NCBI GenBank assembly: GCA_012800795.1
Contig: JAAZIQ010000079.1
Coordinates: 18,158-82,157 of the forward strand
Length of the DNA stretch: 64,000 nucleotides
Reading direction: 5' to 3'
DNA from: Bacillota bacterium
GTDB lineage: Bacteria; Bacillota; Dethiobacteria; Dethiobacterales; Dethiobacteraceae
This document shows positions 18,306-27,991 of the stretch, piece by piece. Every line of letters begins with the position of its first letter. Position 1 is the first letter of the stretch. The notes beneath the pieces were generated by a model that was not told where the DNA came from, made no database searches, and was given only the letters and a program-made list of their open reading frames with translations. Both the position numbers and the translations under genes were made by a program.

Positions 18306-19243
18306 TTCCAGAACTGGGGCGGAGGTTCATGCAAACTGTCATTGTTTTATTTGGCGTTTCTATGGTGACATTTTTGCTGATGCATGCTGCGCCGGGACAT
18401 CCCCTACAGACAAATCCAGAATTGCGTCTTGACCCTACGGCGGTAGAGCGCTGGCTACAGTTACATCAGCTTGACCAACCCCTTATTTCACAGTATTTAG
18501 CCTGGTTAAGCCGCGTTTTTCGGGGGGATTTTGGTGAATCTTTACTTTATAACAGGCCTGTATTGGAGTTAATGGGAGAGCGTCTGCCGTCAACTCTTTT
18601 ATTGACTTTGACCGCTTTTGTCTTGGCGCTTTTTTTAGCCATTGTTGTCGGTATAAAAATTGCAACTCAACAGAACTCTTGGCTGGATCGATTTGTTTGC
18701 ACCCTTTCTTTAGCCGGCATTTCTGTGCCATATTTCTGGTTGGCAATGGTTTTAGTATTGCTTTTTGCTTATCGTTTCCCATTTTTGCCGGCTGTTGGCA
18801 TGCGAACACCGGGTGATGGTAGTATTTTAGACATACTAAAGCATATGCTACTGCCCTTAATTGTTATGGTAATTGCTAATTTTGCCCGTTATGTACGCTA
18901 TGTGCGCAGTGCCGTTCTGGATGTACTGCAGCAGGACTATGTCAGGTCAGCCATAGCGCGCGGATTAAAAGGAAAAGATATTTTGTACCGCCATGTTCTG
19001 CCCAATGCAGCAATGCCTATTATTACTGTGGCTGCTCTTTCCCTGCCGATGTTGTTTACAGGGGCCATGGTGGCAGAATATGTTTTTGCCTGGCCGGGAC
19101 TGGGCCGTTTTATTGTTACATCTACCATGGCACGGGATTATCCGGTGATTATGACAGTTAATTTGTACACGGCATCACTGGTGGCGATAGCCAATTTTAT
19201 TGCCGATGCACTATATCTTTTGATCGATCCCAGATTAAGATAG
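18302..19243 (+). CDS. ABC transporter permease (DppB/OppB type)
   Basis: Inner-membrane permease of 313 residues with about six helices. The EAA-type coupling loop is in the segment YVRSAIARGLKGKDILYRHVL. The N-terminal part, FMQTVIVLFGVSMVTFLLMHAAPG, is typical of DppB. TTG start behind GAGGAGG, overlapping the binding-protein stop by 4 bases. Partner of the next permease. Confidence 0.94.
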   Translation: MIPELGRRFMQTVIVLFGVSMVTFLLMHAAPGHPLQTNPELRLDPTAVERWLQLHQLDQPLISQYLAWLSRVFRGDFGESLLYNRPVLELMGERLPSTLLLTLTAFVLALFLAIVVGIKIATQQNSWLDRFVCTLSLAGISVPYFWLAMVLVLLFAYRFPFLPAVGMRTPGDGSILDILKHMLLPLIVMVIANFARYVRYVRSAVLDVLQQDYVRSAIARGLKGKDILYRHVLPNAAMPIITVAALSLPMLFTGAMVAEYVFAWPGLGRFIVTSTMARDYPVIMTVNLYTASLVAIANFIADALYLLIDPRLR

Positions 19244-19265
19244 GCGGTAAGGGGCTGGAGAATTA

Positions 19266-20099
19266 ATGCGGAGTAATCTTACTTTATTTATCGGTTTGAC
19301 CTTAATTGCCCTGCTGACAATGCTGGCAGTTTTAGCACCCGTGCTGGCGACACATGATCCTGCTGCTACCAATGCTGATAAATGGCTGCAGCCTCCCAGC
19401 AGTGAGCACTTTTTTGGTACTGACCGTCTGGGGAGGGATGTTTTTAGCCGTGTGTTGTACGGAGGACGTGTCTCTCTGGCAGTAGGACTGCTGTCAACTT
19501 TTCTTTCCCTGGGTGTTGGTACTTTATTAGGTCTTGTGGCAAGTTATTATGGCGGTTTGGTTGATGTAATTATTATGCGTGTGGCAGATATAGTATTGGT
19601 TTTTCCTTCAATGCTGCTGGCACTGACTCTGGTGGCAATTTTCGAGCCTGCTTTATGGCTGGTAATTTTAGTGATTGGCGGTACCGGCTGGCCCAGTGTT
19701 GCCCGTCTGGTACGCAGCGAAGTATTACGTTTGCGGCAAAGTGATTTTGTTGCCTCAGCCCGTTTGTTAGGAGCAAAAAATGCCCGCATTGTATGGCAGC
19801 ATTTACTTCCCAATGCCATTGGCCCTGTACTAGTGGCGGCAACTTTTAGTGTTCCGGCGGCAGTTATGACAGAAGCCGGATTAAGCTATCTTGGTTTAGG
19901 TGTGCAGCCGCCAACACCAACCTGGGGGAATATGTTAAGAGATGCACAGTTATATTTACGTTATGCCTGGTGGTATGCATTCTTTCCAGGCCTTTTCATC
20001 TTTCTCACGGTTTTTAGTTTCCATCTCACCGGCGAAGGATTGCGACAGACTTTGGGATTATCACAAACTGCACGGAGGAACTGGCGTGCTGGAAGTTAA
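19266..20099 (+). CDS. ABC transporter permease (DppC/OppC type)
   Basis: Second permease of the importer, 277 residues. It shows FFGTDRLGRDVFSRVLYGGRV, a hallmark of OppC/DppC, and the coupling loop FVASARLLGAKNARIVWQHLLPN. Its last 14 bases overlap the following ATPase gene when the GTG at 20086 is taken as that gene's start, which indicates translational coupling. Confidence 0.94.
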   Translation: MRSNLTLFIGLTLIALLTMLAVLAPVLATHDPAATNADKWLQPPSSEHFFGTDRLGRDVFSRVLYGGRVSLAVGLLSTFLSLGVGTLLGLVASYYGGLVDVIIMRVADIVLVFPSMLLALTLVAIFEPALWLVILVIGGTGWPSVARLVRSEVLRLRQSDFVASARLLGAKNARIVWQHLLPNAIGPVLVAATFSVPAAVMTEAGLSYLGLGVQPPTPTWGNMLRDAQLYLRYAWWYAFFPGLFIFLTVFSFHLTGEGLRQTLGLSQTARRNWRAGS

Positions 20100-21027
20100 A
20101 AATCTGCAAGTTGGTTTTAACGAAGTGGGCAAAATAAAGTGGGTGGTAAAAAACAGCAGCTTTTCCGTAAGTGCGGGAGAGATCCTGGGGATTGTGGGTG
20201 AATCAGGCAGCGGCAAAAGTATGACGGCGCTGGCAATAATGGGCTTGTGCCCGGTTGATGCAATTGTACAGGGCCAGCTAAATTTTCAAAATAGGAAAAT
20301 GAATTTTGCACAGCGTGACGCTTGGCAAGAATTGCGCGGTGTAGAGATGGGGATGGTATTTCAGGACCCGACAAGCAGCCTAAACCCTTTATATCCAGTG
20401 GGCCAAACTGTGGCTGAAGCTTTAGTATTCCATAAGAAAATGCCCCTAGAAGAGGCAAAGAAGGAAACGGAAAAACTTTTTACTTCCTTGGGTATATTAC
20501 CGGCTGCGGTTAGAGCGAGACAGTACCCGCATCAATTAAGCGGAGGCCTTAAGCAGCGGGTAATGCTGGCTGCAGCCATTTGCTGTAAACCGAAATTGCT
20601 TATAGCTGATGAACCCACAACAGCATTGGATGTTACTGTCCAGGCTCAGATACTCAATTTATTGACTAGTTATGCTAAAGGAGAAAATTCCGCCCTTTTA
20701 TTAATTTCACATGATCTGGGGGTAATTGCCCAAACAGCTGACCGGGTGCTGGTAATGTGCAAAGGGGTAATCGTGGAAGAAGCACCGGTTTTAGAGTTAT
20801 TTAAAAAACCACTGCATCCCTATACACAGTTACTAATAAATTCACTGCCGCGCCTGGACAGGGCCGTGCAGTTAAAAACGGAAAAAAGTGAAATAGTTAT
20901 TAATGGTTCTGCTTGTTTATTTGCCGGCCGCTGTCGGTATTGCCGGCAGATCTGCTTACAGGTGGAGCCCAAAATTAAAGCAATATCAGAAAAAAGAAGG
21001 GTATGCTGTCATTTCCCCCTTTTTTAA
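20086..21027 (+). CDS. oligopeptide ABC transporter ATPase (DppD/OppD type)
   Basis: First ATPase of the importer, about 313 residues. Walker [10 protein letters not shown]-loop FQDPTSSLNP, signature LSGGLKQRV, Walker B LLIADEP and the switch His in ISHD. The reading frame is open well upstream, but the GTG at 20086 (GVLEVKNLQVGF) sits 6 bases after GGAGGA and matches the family N-terminus. A C-terminal Cys cluster (CLFAGRCRYCRQIC) corresponds to the peptide-importer C-terminal domain, which in some homologues carries an Fe-S cluster; I infer the same may hold here. Confidence 0.92.
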   Translation: MLEVKNLQVGFNEVGKIKWVVKNSSFSVSAGEILGIVGESGSGKSMTALAIMGLCPVDAIVQGQLNFQNRKMNFAQRDAWQELRGVEMGMVFQDPTSSLNPLYPVGQTVAEALVFHKKMPLEEAKKETEKLFTSLGILPAAVRARQYPHQLSGGLKQRVMLAAAICCKPKLLIADEPTTALDVTVQAQILNLLTSYAKGENSALLLISHDLGVIAQTADRVLVMCKGVIVEEAPVLELFKKPLHPYTQLLINSLPRLDRAVQLKTEKSEIVINGSACLFAGRCRYCRQICLQVEPKIKAISEKRRVCCHFPLF

Positions 21028-21043
21028 AAGTAGGAGCAGTTAG

Positions 21044-21961
21044 ATGATGAAAAGTAATAATTTACTGGAAGTTAAAAATATAGTTTATGCTTATGGGCAG
21101 GTAACTGCAGTCGACGGTGTATCTTTTGCGTTGGTTGATAAAGATTCATTAGGGTTGGTGGGTGAATCAGGTTCAGGCAAGAGTACACTGGGCAGATGTA
21201 TTGCAGGATTATTAAAACCGCAGAGAGGCCGTATTCTTTACCGTGGTCATGTTATTAACGGTCAGCTGCACAAGGAAATACAGTTGGTTTTTCAGGATAG
21301 TTTTGCGGCTTTAAATCCGCGTATGAAGGTCGGGTCTTTGGTAGAAGAGGGATTAATAATTAATAGAAACGGAAATAAGGAAGAAAGGCGCCGCAAAGTT
21401 AGGGAAGTGCTGCAAACGGTTGGCATTGATCCGGAATTAATATCACGTTTCCCACACCAGTTAAGCGGTGGTCAGCGGCAGCGTGTAGCACTGGCTAGGA
21501 CACTAATCTTAAATCCTCGTTTATTAATTCTCGATGAGCCCGTTTCTTCTTTGGATGTTACAACTGGAATGCGTCTTCTTAGTTTATTACGGGATTTAAA
21601 GTTTAAGCACAATTTAGCTTACATTTTTATTTCTCATGATTTGGCGGTAGTAAGACAGATTTGCCGGCGGGTTGCGGTAATGTATGCGGGTAAAATAGTG
21701 GAGCTGGGAGATGTGGAAGCAGTTTTTTCTCGGCCTGCTCATTTCTACACAAAATTACTTTTAGAGGCACATCCCATACCGGATCCGGAACAAAGAAAGG
21801 TAATTGAAATAAGGGGGGAAGCGGTGGATTTGCTGTCACCGCCATCCGGTTGTCGTTTTCATCCCCGCTGTTTGGCGGCAGATCAGCGTTGTAGACGGGT
21901 TCCGCCTCCATTTATAAAGGTCGCTGATAATCATAAAGCGGCATGCCATAAAGCCCTTTAA
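21044..21961 (+). CDS. oligopeptide ABC transporter ATPase (DppF/OppF type)
   Basis: Second ATPase of the importer, 305 residues. Walker [11 protein letters not shown]-loop [11 protein letters not shown], signature LSGGQRQRV, Walker B LLILDEP and ISHD. The C-terminus has the oligopeptide-importer domain with [14 protein letters not shown]. It lies 16 bases after the OppD-like gene and ends the operon; no clear terminator follows, and a new promoter begins directly after. Confidence 0.95.
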   Translation: MMKSNNLLEVKNIVYAYGQVTAVDGVSFALVDKDSLGLVGESGSGKSTLGRCIAGLLKPQRGRILYRGHVINGQLHKEIQLVFQDSFAALNPRMKVGSLVEEGLIINRNGNKEERRRKVREVLQTVGIDPELISRFPHQLSGGQRQRVALARTLILNPRLLILDEPVSSLDVTTGMRLLSLLRDLKFKHNLAYIFISHDLAVVRQICRRVAVMYAGKIVELGDVEAVFSRPAHFYTKLLLEAHPIPDPEQRKVIEIRGEAVDLLSPPSGCRFHPRCLAADQRCRRVPPPFIKVADNHKAACHKAL

Positions 21962-21969
21962 GCAGACCA

Positions 21970-21998
21970 TTTACAGTTTATCCGGTCATTGTTATAAT
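21970..21998 (+). promoter_or_regulatory. predicted sigma-A promoter for isocitrate dehydrogenase
   Basis: TTTACA at 21970-21975, 17-base spacer, TATAAT at 21993-21998 with extended TGT. This places the transcript start about 35 bases before the gene. Confidence 0.75.
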
Positions 21999-22041
21999 AG
22001 AAGTCAATGCAGACAAGCTAAAGCAAGAGGGAGGACGCATA

Positions 22042-23040
22042 ATGTATAAAATTACTTTAATTCCCGGCGATGGTATTGGGCCGGATATTACGGCAGCAGT
22101 AAAAAAAGTTATTGCGGCAACCGGAGTTCCCATAGAATGGGATGAACAGTTAGCGGGAGAGAGTGCAGTTGAAAGTTATGGAACACCGCTGCCTGAAACT
22201 TTATTAGAGTCAATTAGAAAAAATAAAGTTGCACTTAAAGGGCCACTTACCACACCAATTGGAACCGGTTTTCGCAGCATAAATGTTGCCTTACGTAAAG
22301 AATTTGATTTATATGCAAATATTCGCCCGGCTCGCAGCTATGCCGGCATACGCTCCCGTTACGAAAACATTGATTTAGTTGTAATCAGGGAAAATACAGA
22401 AGATTTATATGCAGGTGTGGAGCATATGGTGGGCGAAGATGCGGCAGAAAGTATTAAAATCATCACTCGCAAAGGCAGTGAAAGAATTTGCCGCTTTGCT
22501 TTTGAGTACGCAAAAAAGAACAACCGCCATAAAGTTACGGCGGTTCATAAAGCAAATATTATGAAATGCACAGATGGACTTTTTTTGGAAGTAGCACGTA
22601 AAGTGGCCGCTGATTATCCTGATTTGGAATTTGAAGAACGAATTGTTGATAATATGTGTATGCAGTTGGTGCAGAAACCTGAAAACTATGATGTTTTAGT
22701 TGCACCTAATCTTTATGGCGATATTATTTCTGATCTCTGTGCCGGTTTGGTGGGTGGATTAGGAGTGGCGCCAAGTGCCAATATAGGTGAAAACTGTGCC
22801 ATCTTTGAAGCTGTTCACGGCAGTGCGCCGAAATATGCCGGGTTAGATAAAGCAAATCCTACCGCTTTAATTCTATCCTCAGTAATAATGTTACGTTACT
22901 TGGGTGAAGAGGATGCTGCAGATAATATTGAAAAAGCATTGGCTGCAGTTATAAAAGAAGGCAAGTCAGTAACTTATGATTTGGGCGGCTCTGCTAAAGG
23001 GATGGAGATGGCGGAAGCTGTAATTGCTAAAATGAGCTAA
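22042..23040 (+). CDS. icd: NAD-dependent isocitrate dehydrogenase-type beta-decarboxylating dehydrogenase
   Basis: 332 residues of the isocitrate/isopropylmalate dehydrogenase family. [11 protein letters not shown] opens the fold. Substrate loop [26 protein letters not shown] and [12 protein letters not shown] are typical of the short NAD-type isocitrate dehydrogenases, while 3-isopropylmalate dehydrogenases differ there. Homoisocitrate or tartrate-type activity cannot be excluded. Metal-binding aspartates are in [13 protein letters not shown]. It is a single-gene unit with its own promoter, not linked to leu genes. Its stop overlaps the stop of the convergent SASP gene by 3 bases. Confidence 0.88.
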   Translation: MYKITLIPGDGIGPDITAAVKKVIAATGVPIEWDEQLAGESAVESYGTPLPETLLESIRKNKVALKGPLTTPIGTGFRSINVALRKEFDLYANIRPARSYAGIRSRYENIDLVVIRENTEDLYAGVEHMVGEDAAESIKIITRKGSERICRFAFEYAKKNNRHKVTAVHKANIMKCTDGLFLEVARKVAADYPDLEFEERIVDNMCMQLVQKPENYDVLVAPNLYGDIISDLCAGLVGGLGVAPSANIGENCAIFEAVHGSAPKYAGLDKANPTALILSSVIMLRYLGEEDAADNIEKALAAVIKEGKSVTYDLGGSAKGMEMAEAVIAKMS

Positions 23041-23348
23041 TTGTATTTACCAGCCAATTCTTTTTCTGCCAGCTCTATCATTCTTTTTACCATGTTGCCG
23101 CCAATTCTGCCGCCAATTCTACCACCTATGGAGCCGCAGACGGCAGAAGGAACTCTTTGCCAACCATTTTGCCGGATATATGTATCAATTCCTAGTTCAC
23201 TGGCAATTTCATGCTTATATTTTTCCAGATTAGTTTCCCAGGAATTTGCGCTACCGTCGGCCAGTCCTAGTTCAGTGGCAATTTCCAATTTGAATTTTTC
23301 TAACGCCTGTTCCACTTCCGGAATTAGGCGTTTTCTACGCCTTGCCAT
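23037..23348 (-). CDS. alpha/beta-type small acid-soluble spore protein with internal duplication
   Basis: DNA-coating spore protein, about 103 residues, longer than the usual 60-90. The N-terminal [16 protein letters not shown] and C-terminal [16 protein letters not shown] match the SASP family. The germination-protease segment occurs twice, as [11 protein letters not shown] and [11 protein letters not shown]. The glycine-rich turn is expanded to [10 protein letters not shown] through a 12-base tandem repeat at 23097-23120. Two adjacent ATGs exist; the second (23348) has the better spacing from GGAGGTGA. A forespore (sigma-G) promoter is expected, but I could not find a clean one. Convergent with icd, the 3' ends overlapping. 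Confidence 0.88.
   Translation of the reverse strand: MARRRKRLIPEVEQALEKFKLEIATELGLADGSANSWETNLEKYKHEIASELGIDTYIRQNGWQRVPSAVCGSIGGRIGGRIGGNMVKRMIELAEKELAGKYN
23097..23120 (+). repeat. 12-base perfect tandem repeat inside the SASP gene
   Basis: GCCGCCAATTCT twice in a row, followed by a degenerate third unit. It encodes the repeated Gly-Gly-Arg-Ile units on the opposite strand. Confidence 0.9.
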
Positions 23349-23453
23349 CATTTCACCTCCAAGTTTTATTTGCTTAATTATATTGTAAGCAGCTTTTTTG
23401 TTCTTATCCTAGACAAAATTAGCTTACTTTGTGAAATGATGTGAGCATCTTTT

Positions 23454-24494
23454 CTAATACAGGCGTAATTTTTTACCATTAATTTTATTTTTATTAATTT
23501 TTTCCTCTAAAGTCCTAGGCACAGTTATAAAATCATTGTCTCCATCGCTGATATAGCGTTTTTCCGGATACTTTTGAAAATAGTCAAGCCAGCGCGGTAA
23601 TTCTGTGCCATCGGCACGTACACGGGGTAGGCGGTAAGGATCAAAATTCTGAGCAAAAGGGGAGGGTGCCGGGTTGGCGCCTACCAGCAGGATTGCGTTA
23701 TGTTGGTAGCTTGTTTCTTCCCATTTGCCCGATCTTAAAATTGCTTCTTCCTTTGCTCTGGCGCCGTAAGGCAGGGCTAAACTTTTTACTTGATAGCCAG
23801 GTAAATAATCTTGCGTGGCGCGTACATTTTTCGCCAGTGCTTCCACCACTTCGGAGCTTGAAAGTTTGGCTAAATTTTCGTGATTATAAGCATGGTTACC
23901 TATTTCGAAGCCCCATTTTTGGAGCAATGCCAGTTTTTCTGCAATCCATTTACTTTGTCTAAATGGCACGGGATAGTAAATAAAAAAAGTTCCGGCCGGA
24001 GTGAAATCGGGGTATTTTTTGCTCATTTCTAAAATGATTGCTACTGCACAGTCGGGATCAAGTATGTATTGACTATCATCCTGTTCTATAAAACGCAGAT
24101 GCCCGCTTGTTCCGTCATCAAAAGTCAGAACAAAGGGAGTTGTGCCGGCGGGAAGATTGATATTACCTGAGATATAGTCATTTAAATTAACTGGCCTGTA
24201 ATTTTCTTGATAAAGGCGTTCCAAATCAGCACGAAAATTGTCAACCTGTCGTGACCATGTTCCTTCCTTACTGCCAATTTCATGATACATTAAAATCATC
24301 ACTTCACCCAGCTCATTGGGCCGGTAAGCCTGCCAGTCCGTATTTTCTTTCTCATTATCAGGCGCATCATTTCCTTCAGCGGGAATCTCTTGCACTTTTT
24401 CTGCAGACTGCTTGTCCACAGGCTGTGCCGGAGATTGGCAAGCACTGAGAAAAAGTAGAAAGATTAAGATGGTGGAAAAAAATTTAGTAAGCAT
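23454..24494 (-). CDS. polysaccharide deacetylase family lipoprotein
   Basis: Predicted extracellular NodB-fold carbohydrate esterase, 346 residues. Lipoprotein signal with lipobox LSAC (Cys19), then a linker rich in Glu/Asp, then the catalytic domain. Motif 1 is LTFDDG (Asp general base and metal Asp) and motif 2 is HAYNH (HxxxH metal site). LPYGARAKEE resembles the PYG motif. The substrate is probably peptidoglycan or another surface glycan. A weak promoter-like pair lies upstream on this strand (TTGACC, 17 bases, TAGGGT at 24528-24556). It is not linked to other cell-wall genes; monocistronic by context. Confidence 0.88.
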   Translation of the reverse strand: MLTKFFSTILIFLLFLSACQSPAQPVDKQSAEKVQEIPAEGNDAPDNEKENTDWQAYRPNELGEVMILMYHEIGSKEGTWSRQVDNFRADLERLYQENYRPVNLNDYISGNINLPAGTTPFVLTFDDGTSGHLRFIEQDDSQYILDPDCAVAIILEMSKKYPDFTPAGTFFIYYPVPFRQSKWIAEKLALLQKWGFEIGNHAYNHENLAKLSSSEVVEALAKNVRATQDYLPGYQVKSLALPYGARAKEEAILRSGKWEETSYQHNAILLVGANPAPSPFAQNFDPYRLPRVRADGTELPRWLDYFQKYPEKRYISDGDNDFITVPRTLEEKINKNKINGKKLRLY

Positions 24495-24661
24495 ACCTAA
24501 TTCACCTCAAAACTTGCTGCAATTATTACCCTATCTTAGGAAAGAAAAATGGTCAATAGTAATATTGGCAGTAATACTGGTAAAATAATTAATAAATCGT
24601 GAAATCTGCGTTGCTTAGGATAAAAATACTGAAAATTTATGCAAATTTCTCTTTGGAACGC

Positions 24662-24690
24662 TTGTTCGCATAGATGGTTTGTGGTATAGT
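24662..24690 (+). promoter_or_regulatory. predicted sigma-A promoter for dprA-topA
   Basis: TTGTTC at 24662-24667, 17 bases, TATAGT at 24685-24690 with extended TGG. It lies in the 279-base gap between divergent genes; the rest of the gap is AT-rich with no gene. Confidence 0.6.
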
Positions 24691-24773
24691 CATTTTATGG
24701 TGTAAAATGGAAAGATGCAGGAATCATTATTGATCTGTAGAATATAAGGCAGAGCGCCGAGAGGGGTAAAATA

Positions 24774-25850
24774 ATGAGCGATTTACCATTTTGGTTGGCT
24801 TTAAATCGTATCTCAACTTTAGGGGCTCGCCGTATCAGACATTTAATCGAAACTTTTGGCGATGCCAAAAATGCTTACTATGCAAGTGAAAAGCAGTTGA
24901 GTGAATTAGGCCTGCCGCCGAAAGTCTTGGCAGCATTTTTGCGTGAACGGGAGCAAATTGATCCACAGCAGGTATGGCAACACTGTCGGGATCTTGGCAT
25001 TAATTTTATTGTACTGAATGATCAGAACTATCCTGCATTATTAAAGGAAATATATGATCCACCTGCGGTCATCTATTTCCGTGGTGATTTACAGCTACTG
25101 TCACAATTTACAATTGCCGTTGTTGGTTCACGTAAAACTACTGCTTATGGACGCTCCGTGGCGGAAAAGTTAGCAGCTGATTTGGCGCGGCAGGGTGTTG
25201 TGATTGTAAGTGGTATGGCACGAGGAATAGATAGCTGTGCTCACCGCGGTGCCCTAAAAGCTTTGGGAAAGACTGCGGCGGTGCTAGGAAGCGGTTTAGA
25301 TGTCTGTTACCCTCCGGAAAACCGGAATTTAATGGAGGAGATTATAAAAAACGGAGTAGTACTTACCGAATTTCCGCCAGGGACTCAGCCTAAGCCGGCT
25401 CACTTTCCCATGCGCAATCGTATCATTAGTGGTCTTTCCCATGGTGTACTGGTGGTAGAAGCTGCAGAAAAAAGTGGAGCATTAATTACTGCAGATTGCG
25501 CACTTGAGCAGGGAAGGGAAATTTTTGCAGTGCCGGGCAGTATCCATAGTCCTTTAAGCCGCGGGTGCCATCGCCTGCTTAAAGAAGGTGCGGCTGTTTG
25601 TGAGACGGCAGCAGATATTTTATTTGCCTTGGGGAAAAATGTTAGTGAAGAGGCAGCAACTGCCGTTGATCTGACTCCCAAGCAAGAAGCAGTACTGGCC
25701 GCCTTAGAATATGAGCCTGTTCATTTTGATCAACTTATAGTCTTATTGGGCCTACCGGCAGCTGAACTTAATGGCTTGCTGTTGGAGCTGGAATTGGCCG
25801 GTATGATTAAAAAAATGCCGGGGAATTATTATTTGCGAGTTCAAGAATAA
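24774..25850 (+). CDS. dprA: DNA-processing protein DprA (Smf)
   Basis: Binds incoming single-stranded DNA and loads RecA during transformation; also widespread in bacteria not known to be competent. 358 residues: an N-terminal helix-hairpin-helix/SAM-like segment, the Rossmann DprA core with VVGSRKTTAYG, SGMARGIDSCAHRGAL and GSGLDVCYPPENR, then a C-terminal winged helix (about 295-355). Good ATG with GAGAGGGG. It leads the dprA-topA-trmFO-xerC-hslVU-codY block found in Bacillus. Confidence 0.96.
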   Translation: MSDLPFWLALNRISTLGARRIRHLIETFGDAKNAYYASEKQLSELGLPPKVLAAFLREREQIDPQQVWQHCRDLGINFIVLNDQNYPALLKEIYDPPAVIYFRGDLQLLSQFTIAVVGSRKTTAYGRSVAEKLAADLARQGVVIVSGMARGIDSCAHRGALKALGKTAAVLGSGLDVCYPPENRNLMEEIIKNGVVLTEFPPGTQPKPAHFPMRNRIISGLSHGVLVVEAAEKSGALITADCALEQGREIFAVPGSIHSPLSRGCHRLLKEGAAVCETAADILFALGKNVSEEAATAVDLTPKQEAVLAALEYEPVHFDQLIVLLGLPAAELNGLLLELELAGMIKKMPGNYYLRVQE

Positions 25851-25893
25851 TTTTTGCAGTAAATTAAAAGCAAGAGTTTTTTGGGGGTGCCAT

Positions 25894-27981
25894 ATGTCAG
25901 ACTATTTGGTGATTGTTGAATCACCAACCAAAGCAAAAACAATTAAAAAGTATTTAGGTTCAAGATATCAGGTAGCGGCTTCATTAGGCCATGTTATTGA
26001 TTTGCCTAAAAGTCAGATTGGGATTGATATCGAAAATAATTTTACACCTAAATATATTACTATCCGAGGGAAGGGAAGTATTTTAAGAGAATTAAAAAAT
26101 GCCGGTAAAAAAGCAAAGAAGATTTTTTTAGCAGCAGACCCGGACCGTGAAGGTGAAGCAATCTGCTGGCATTTATCCCGGGCACTAGGCATTGATGCTG
26201 ATACACCCTGCCGCGTTGAATTTAATGAGATTACAAAAAATGCAGTAAAAGAAGCTTTTAAAAACCCTCGTGTAATTGATCAGGATAAAGTAGATGCTCA
26301 GCAGGCACGCCGTGTGTTAGATCGCCTGGTAGGTTATAAAATTTCCCCTTTACTTTGGAAAAAAGTTAAAAAAGGCCTTTCTGCCGGTCGTGTGCAATCT
26401 GTAGCTTTGCGCTTAATTGTGGAGCGTGAAGAAGAAATCGCAAATTTTGTGCCGGAAGAATACTGGACGCTGCTAGCACACTTGCAGGCAGATGGAGCCA
26501 TTTTTTCGGCTAAATATTATGGCAAAAAAGGTAAGAAACATGTTCCTGCCAGTAAAGAAGAAGTGGAGGAGGTTCTGGCCGGCTTAAAAACACAAGAATT
26601 TTATGTAGATGACACAAAAAAAAGAGAGCGAAAAAGGAATCCCGCTCCTCCTTTCACCACCAGCAGTTTACAGCAGGAAGCTTCGCGCAAACTTGGCTTT
26701 ACTACACGGAAAACCATGTCTGTGGCTCAGGAATTATATGAAGGCATTAAGCTGGGCAAAGAAGGTGTAGTAGGATTAATTACCTATATTAGAACAGATG
26801 CAACAAGAATTTCTCAAAATGCGCAAAATGAGGCGCGTCAATATATTGAGCAGGAGTACGGAAAAAAATATTTACCGGCTAAACCGCCTGTTTATACTGC
26901 CAAAAAGGGTGCTCAGGAAGCGCATGAGGCTATTCGCCCTACGGCAGTAGAGCGAATACCGGAGAAAGTCAAGTCTTACCTGACTCGTGATCAATACAGA
27001 CTCTATCGGCTTATCTGGGAACGTTTTGTGGCCAGCCAGATGAGTCCGGCTGTTTATGATACAGTTACAATTACTATTCAAGCAGGTGACTTTGAATTTC
27101 GTGCCACAGGCTCGCAAATAAAATTTGATGGTTTTATGAAACTGTATGTAGAGGGTAAGGATACAGAAGAAAAAGAAGAGGATTCATTGCTGCCGGAGGT
27201 AACACCGGCGCAGAAACTTAAACTGCTTGAATTAGAACCGGAGCAGCATTTTACTCAGCCTCCACCGCGCTATAGTGAGGCGATGCTGGTTAAAACACTG
27301 GAAGAAAAAGGTATAGGAAGGCCAAGTACTTATGCTCCTATAATTCATACCCTCCAAGTACGTGGTTACATTACCCGTGAAAAAAAAGTGTTTTTTTCTA
27401 CAGAATTGGGTCGTGTGGTGCTGGAACAACTATTGGAATTTTTCCCGGATATTTTTGATGTGGATTTTACTGCCCATATGGAAGAACAGTTGGACGAAAT
27501 TGCCGAGGGGAAAAAAGATTGGGTCAGTGTCATAAAAAATTTTTATGATAGCTTTGCCAAGAGGCTGGCTGTAGCAGAAGATCATATGGAAAAGGTAATA
27601 ATTGCTCCGGAAGAAAGTGACGAGCAATGCCCGCAGTGCGGCCGAAGGCTGGTCTATAAAATGGGGCGCTATGGAAAATTTTTGGCTTGCCCTGGTTTTC
27701 CTGACTGCCGTTTTGCCAAACCGATTGTTAAGGAACTGGATGTGGAATGCCCTGAGTGTGGAAAACCTCTAGTCGAAAGAAGAACCAAGCGCAATAGAAT
27801 TTTTTATGGCTGTAGTGGTTATCCGGATTGTAATTTTACCACCTGGGATGTACCGCAAAAAGAAAAATGCCCGCTTTGTGGCTATTTAACGGTACAAAAA
27901 GGGAAAACTTTATCCTGTGCCAATAAAGAATGTTCATATATACGGAAATTAAATGAAAAGAATCAAGCAGTGCAAAAATAG
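25894..27981 (+). CDS. topA: DNA topoisomerase I
   Basis: Type IA topoisomerase that relaxes negative supercoils. 695 residues. TOPRIM domain with [16 protein letters not shown] and the acidic triad DPDREGEA; the active-site Tyr is in [11 protein letters not shown]. Three C-terminal four-cysteine zinc ribbons (CPQC...CPGFPDC, CPEC...CSGYPDC, CPLC...CANKEC) complete it. ATG (at 25894) behind a G-rich GGGGGTGCC stretch. The last 30 bases run into the trmFO upstream region. Confidence 0.98.
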   Translation: MSDYLVIVESPTKAKTIKKYLGSRYQVAASLGHVIDLPKSQIGIDIENNFTPKYITIRGKGSILRELKNAGKKAKKIFLAADPDREGEAICWHLSRALGIDADTPCRVEFNEITKNAVKEAFKNPRVIDQDKVDAQQARRVLDRLVGYKISPLLWKKVKKGLSAGRVQSVALRLIVEREEEIANFVPEEYWTLLAHLQADGAIFSAKYYGKKGKKHVPASKEEVEEVLAGLKTQEFYVDDTKKRERKRNPAPPFTTSSLQQEASRKLGFTTRKTMSVAQELYEGIKLGKEGVVGLITYIRTDATRISQNAQNEARQYIEQEYGKKYLPAKPPVYTAKKGAQEAHEAIRPTAVERIPEKVKSYLTRDQYRLYRLIWERFVASQMSPAVYDTVTITIQAGDFEFRATGSQIKFDGFMKLYVEGKDTEEKEEDSLLPEVTPAQKLKLLELEPEQHFTQPPPRYSEAMLVKTLEEKGIGRPSTYAPIIHTLQVRGYITREKKVFFSTELGRVVLEQLLEFFPDIFDVDFTAHMEEQLDEIAEGKKDWVSVIKNFYDSFAKRLAVAEDHMEKVIIAPEESDEQCPQCGRRLVYKMGRYGKFLACPGFPDCRFAKPIVKELDVECPECGKPLVERRTKRNRIFYGCSGYPDCNFTTWDVPQKEKCPLCGYLTVQKGKTLSCANKECSYIRKLNEKNQAVQK

Positions 27982-27991
27982 GAGGCAGCTG

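Noticed and set aside
23352..23420. Possible sigma-G promoter upstream of the SASP gene on the - strand
   Set aside because: The best -10 (CAATATA) has a mismatch and the GGATA -35 is 19 bases away; not good enough to annotate.
24623..24637. CodY-box-like sequence upstream of dprA
   Set aside because: Three mismatches to AATTTTCWGAAAATT in AT-rich DNA; expected by chance.
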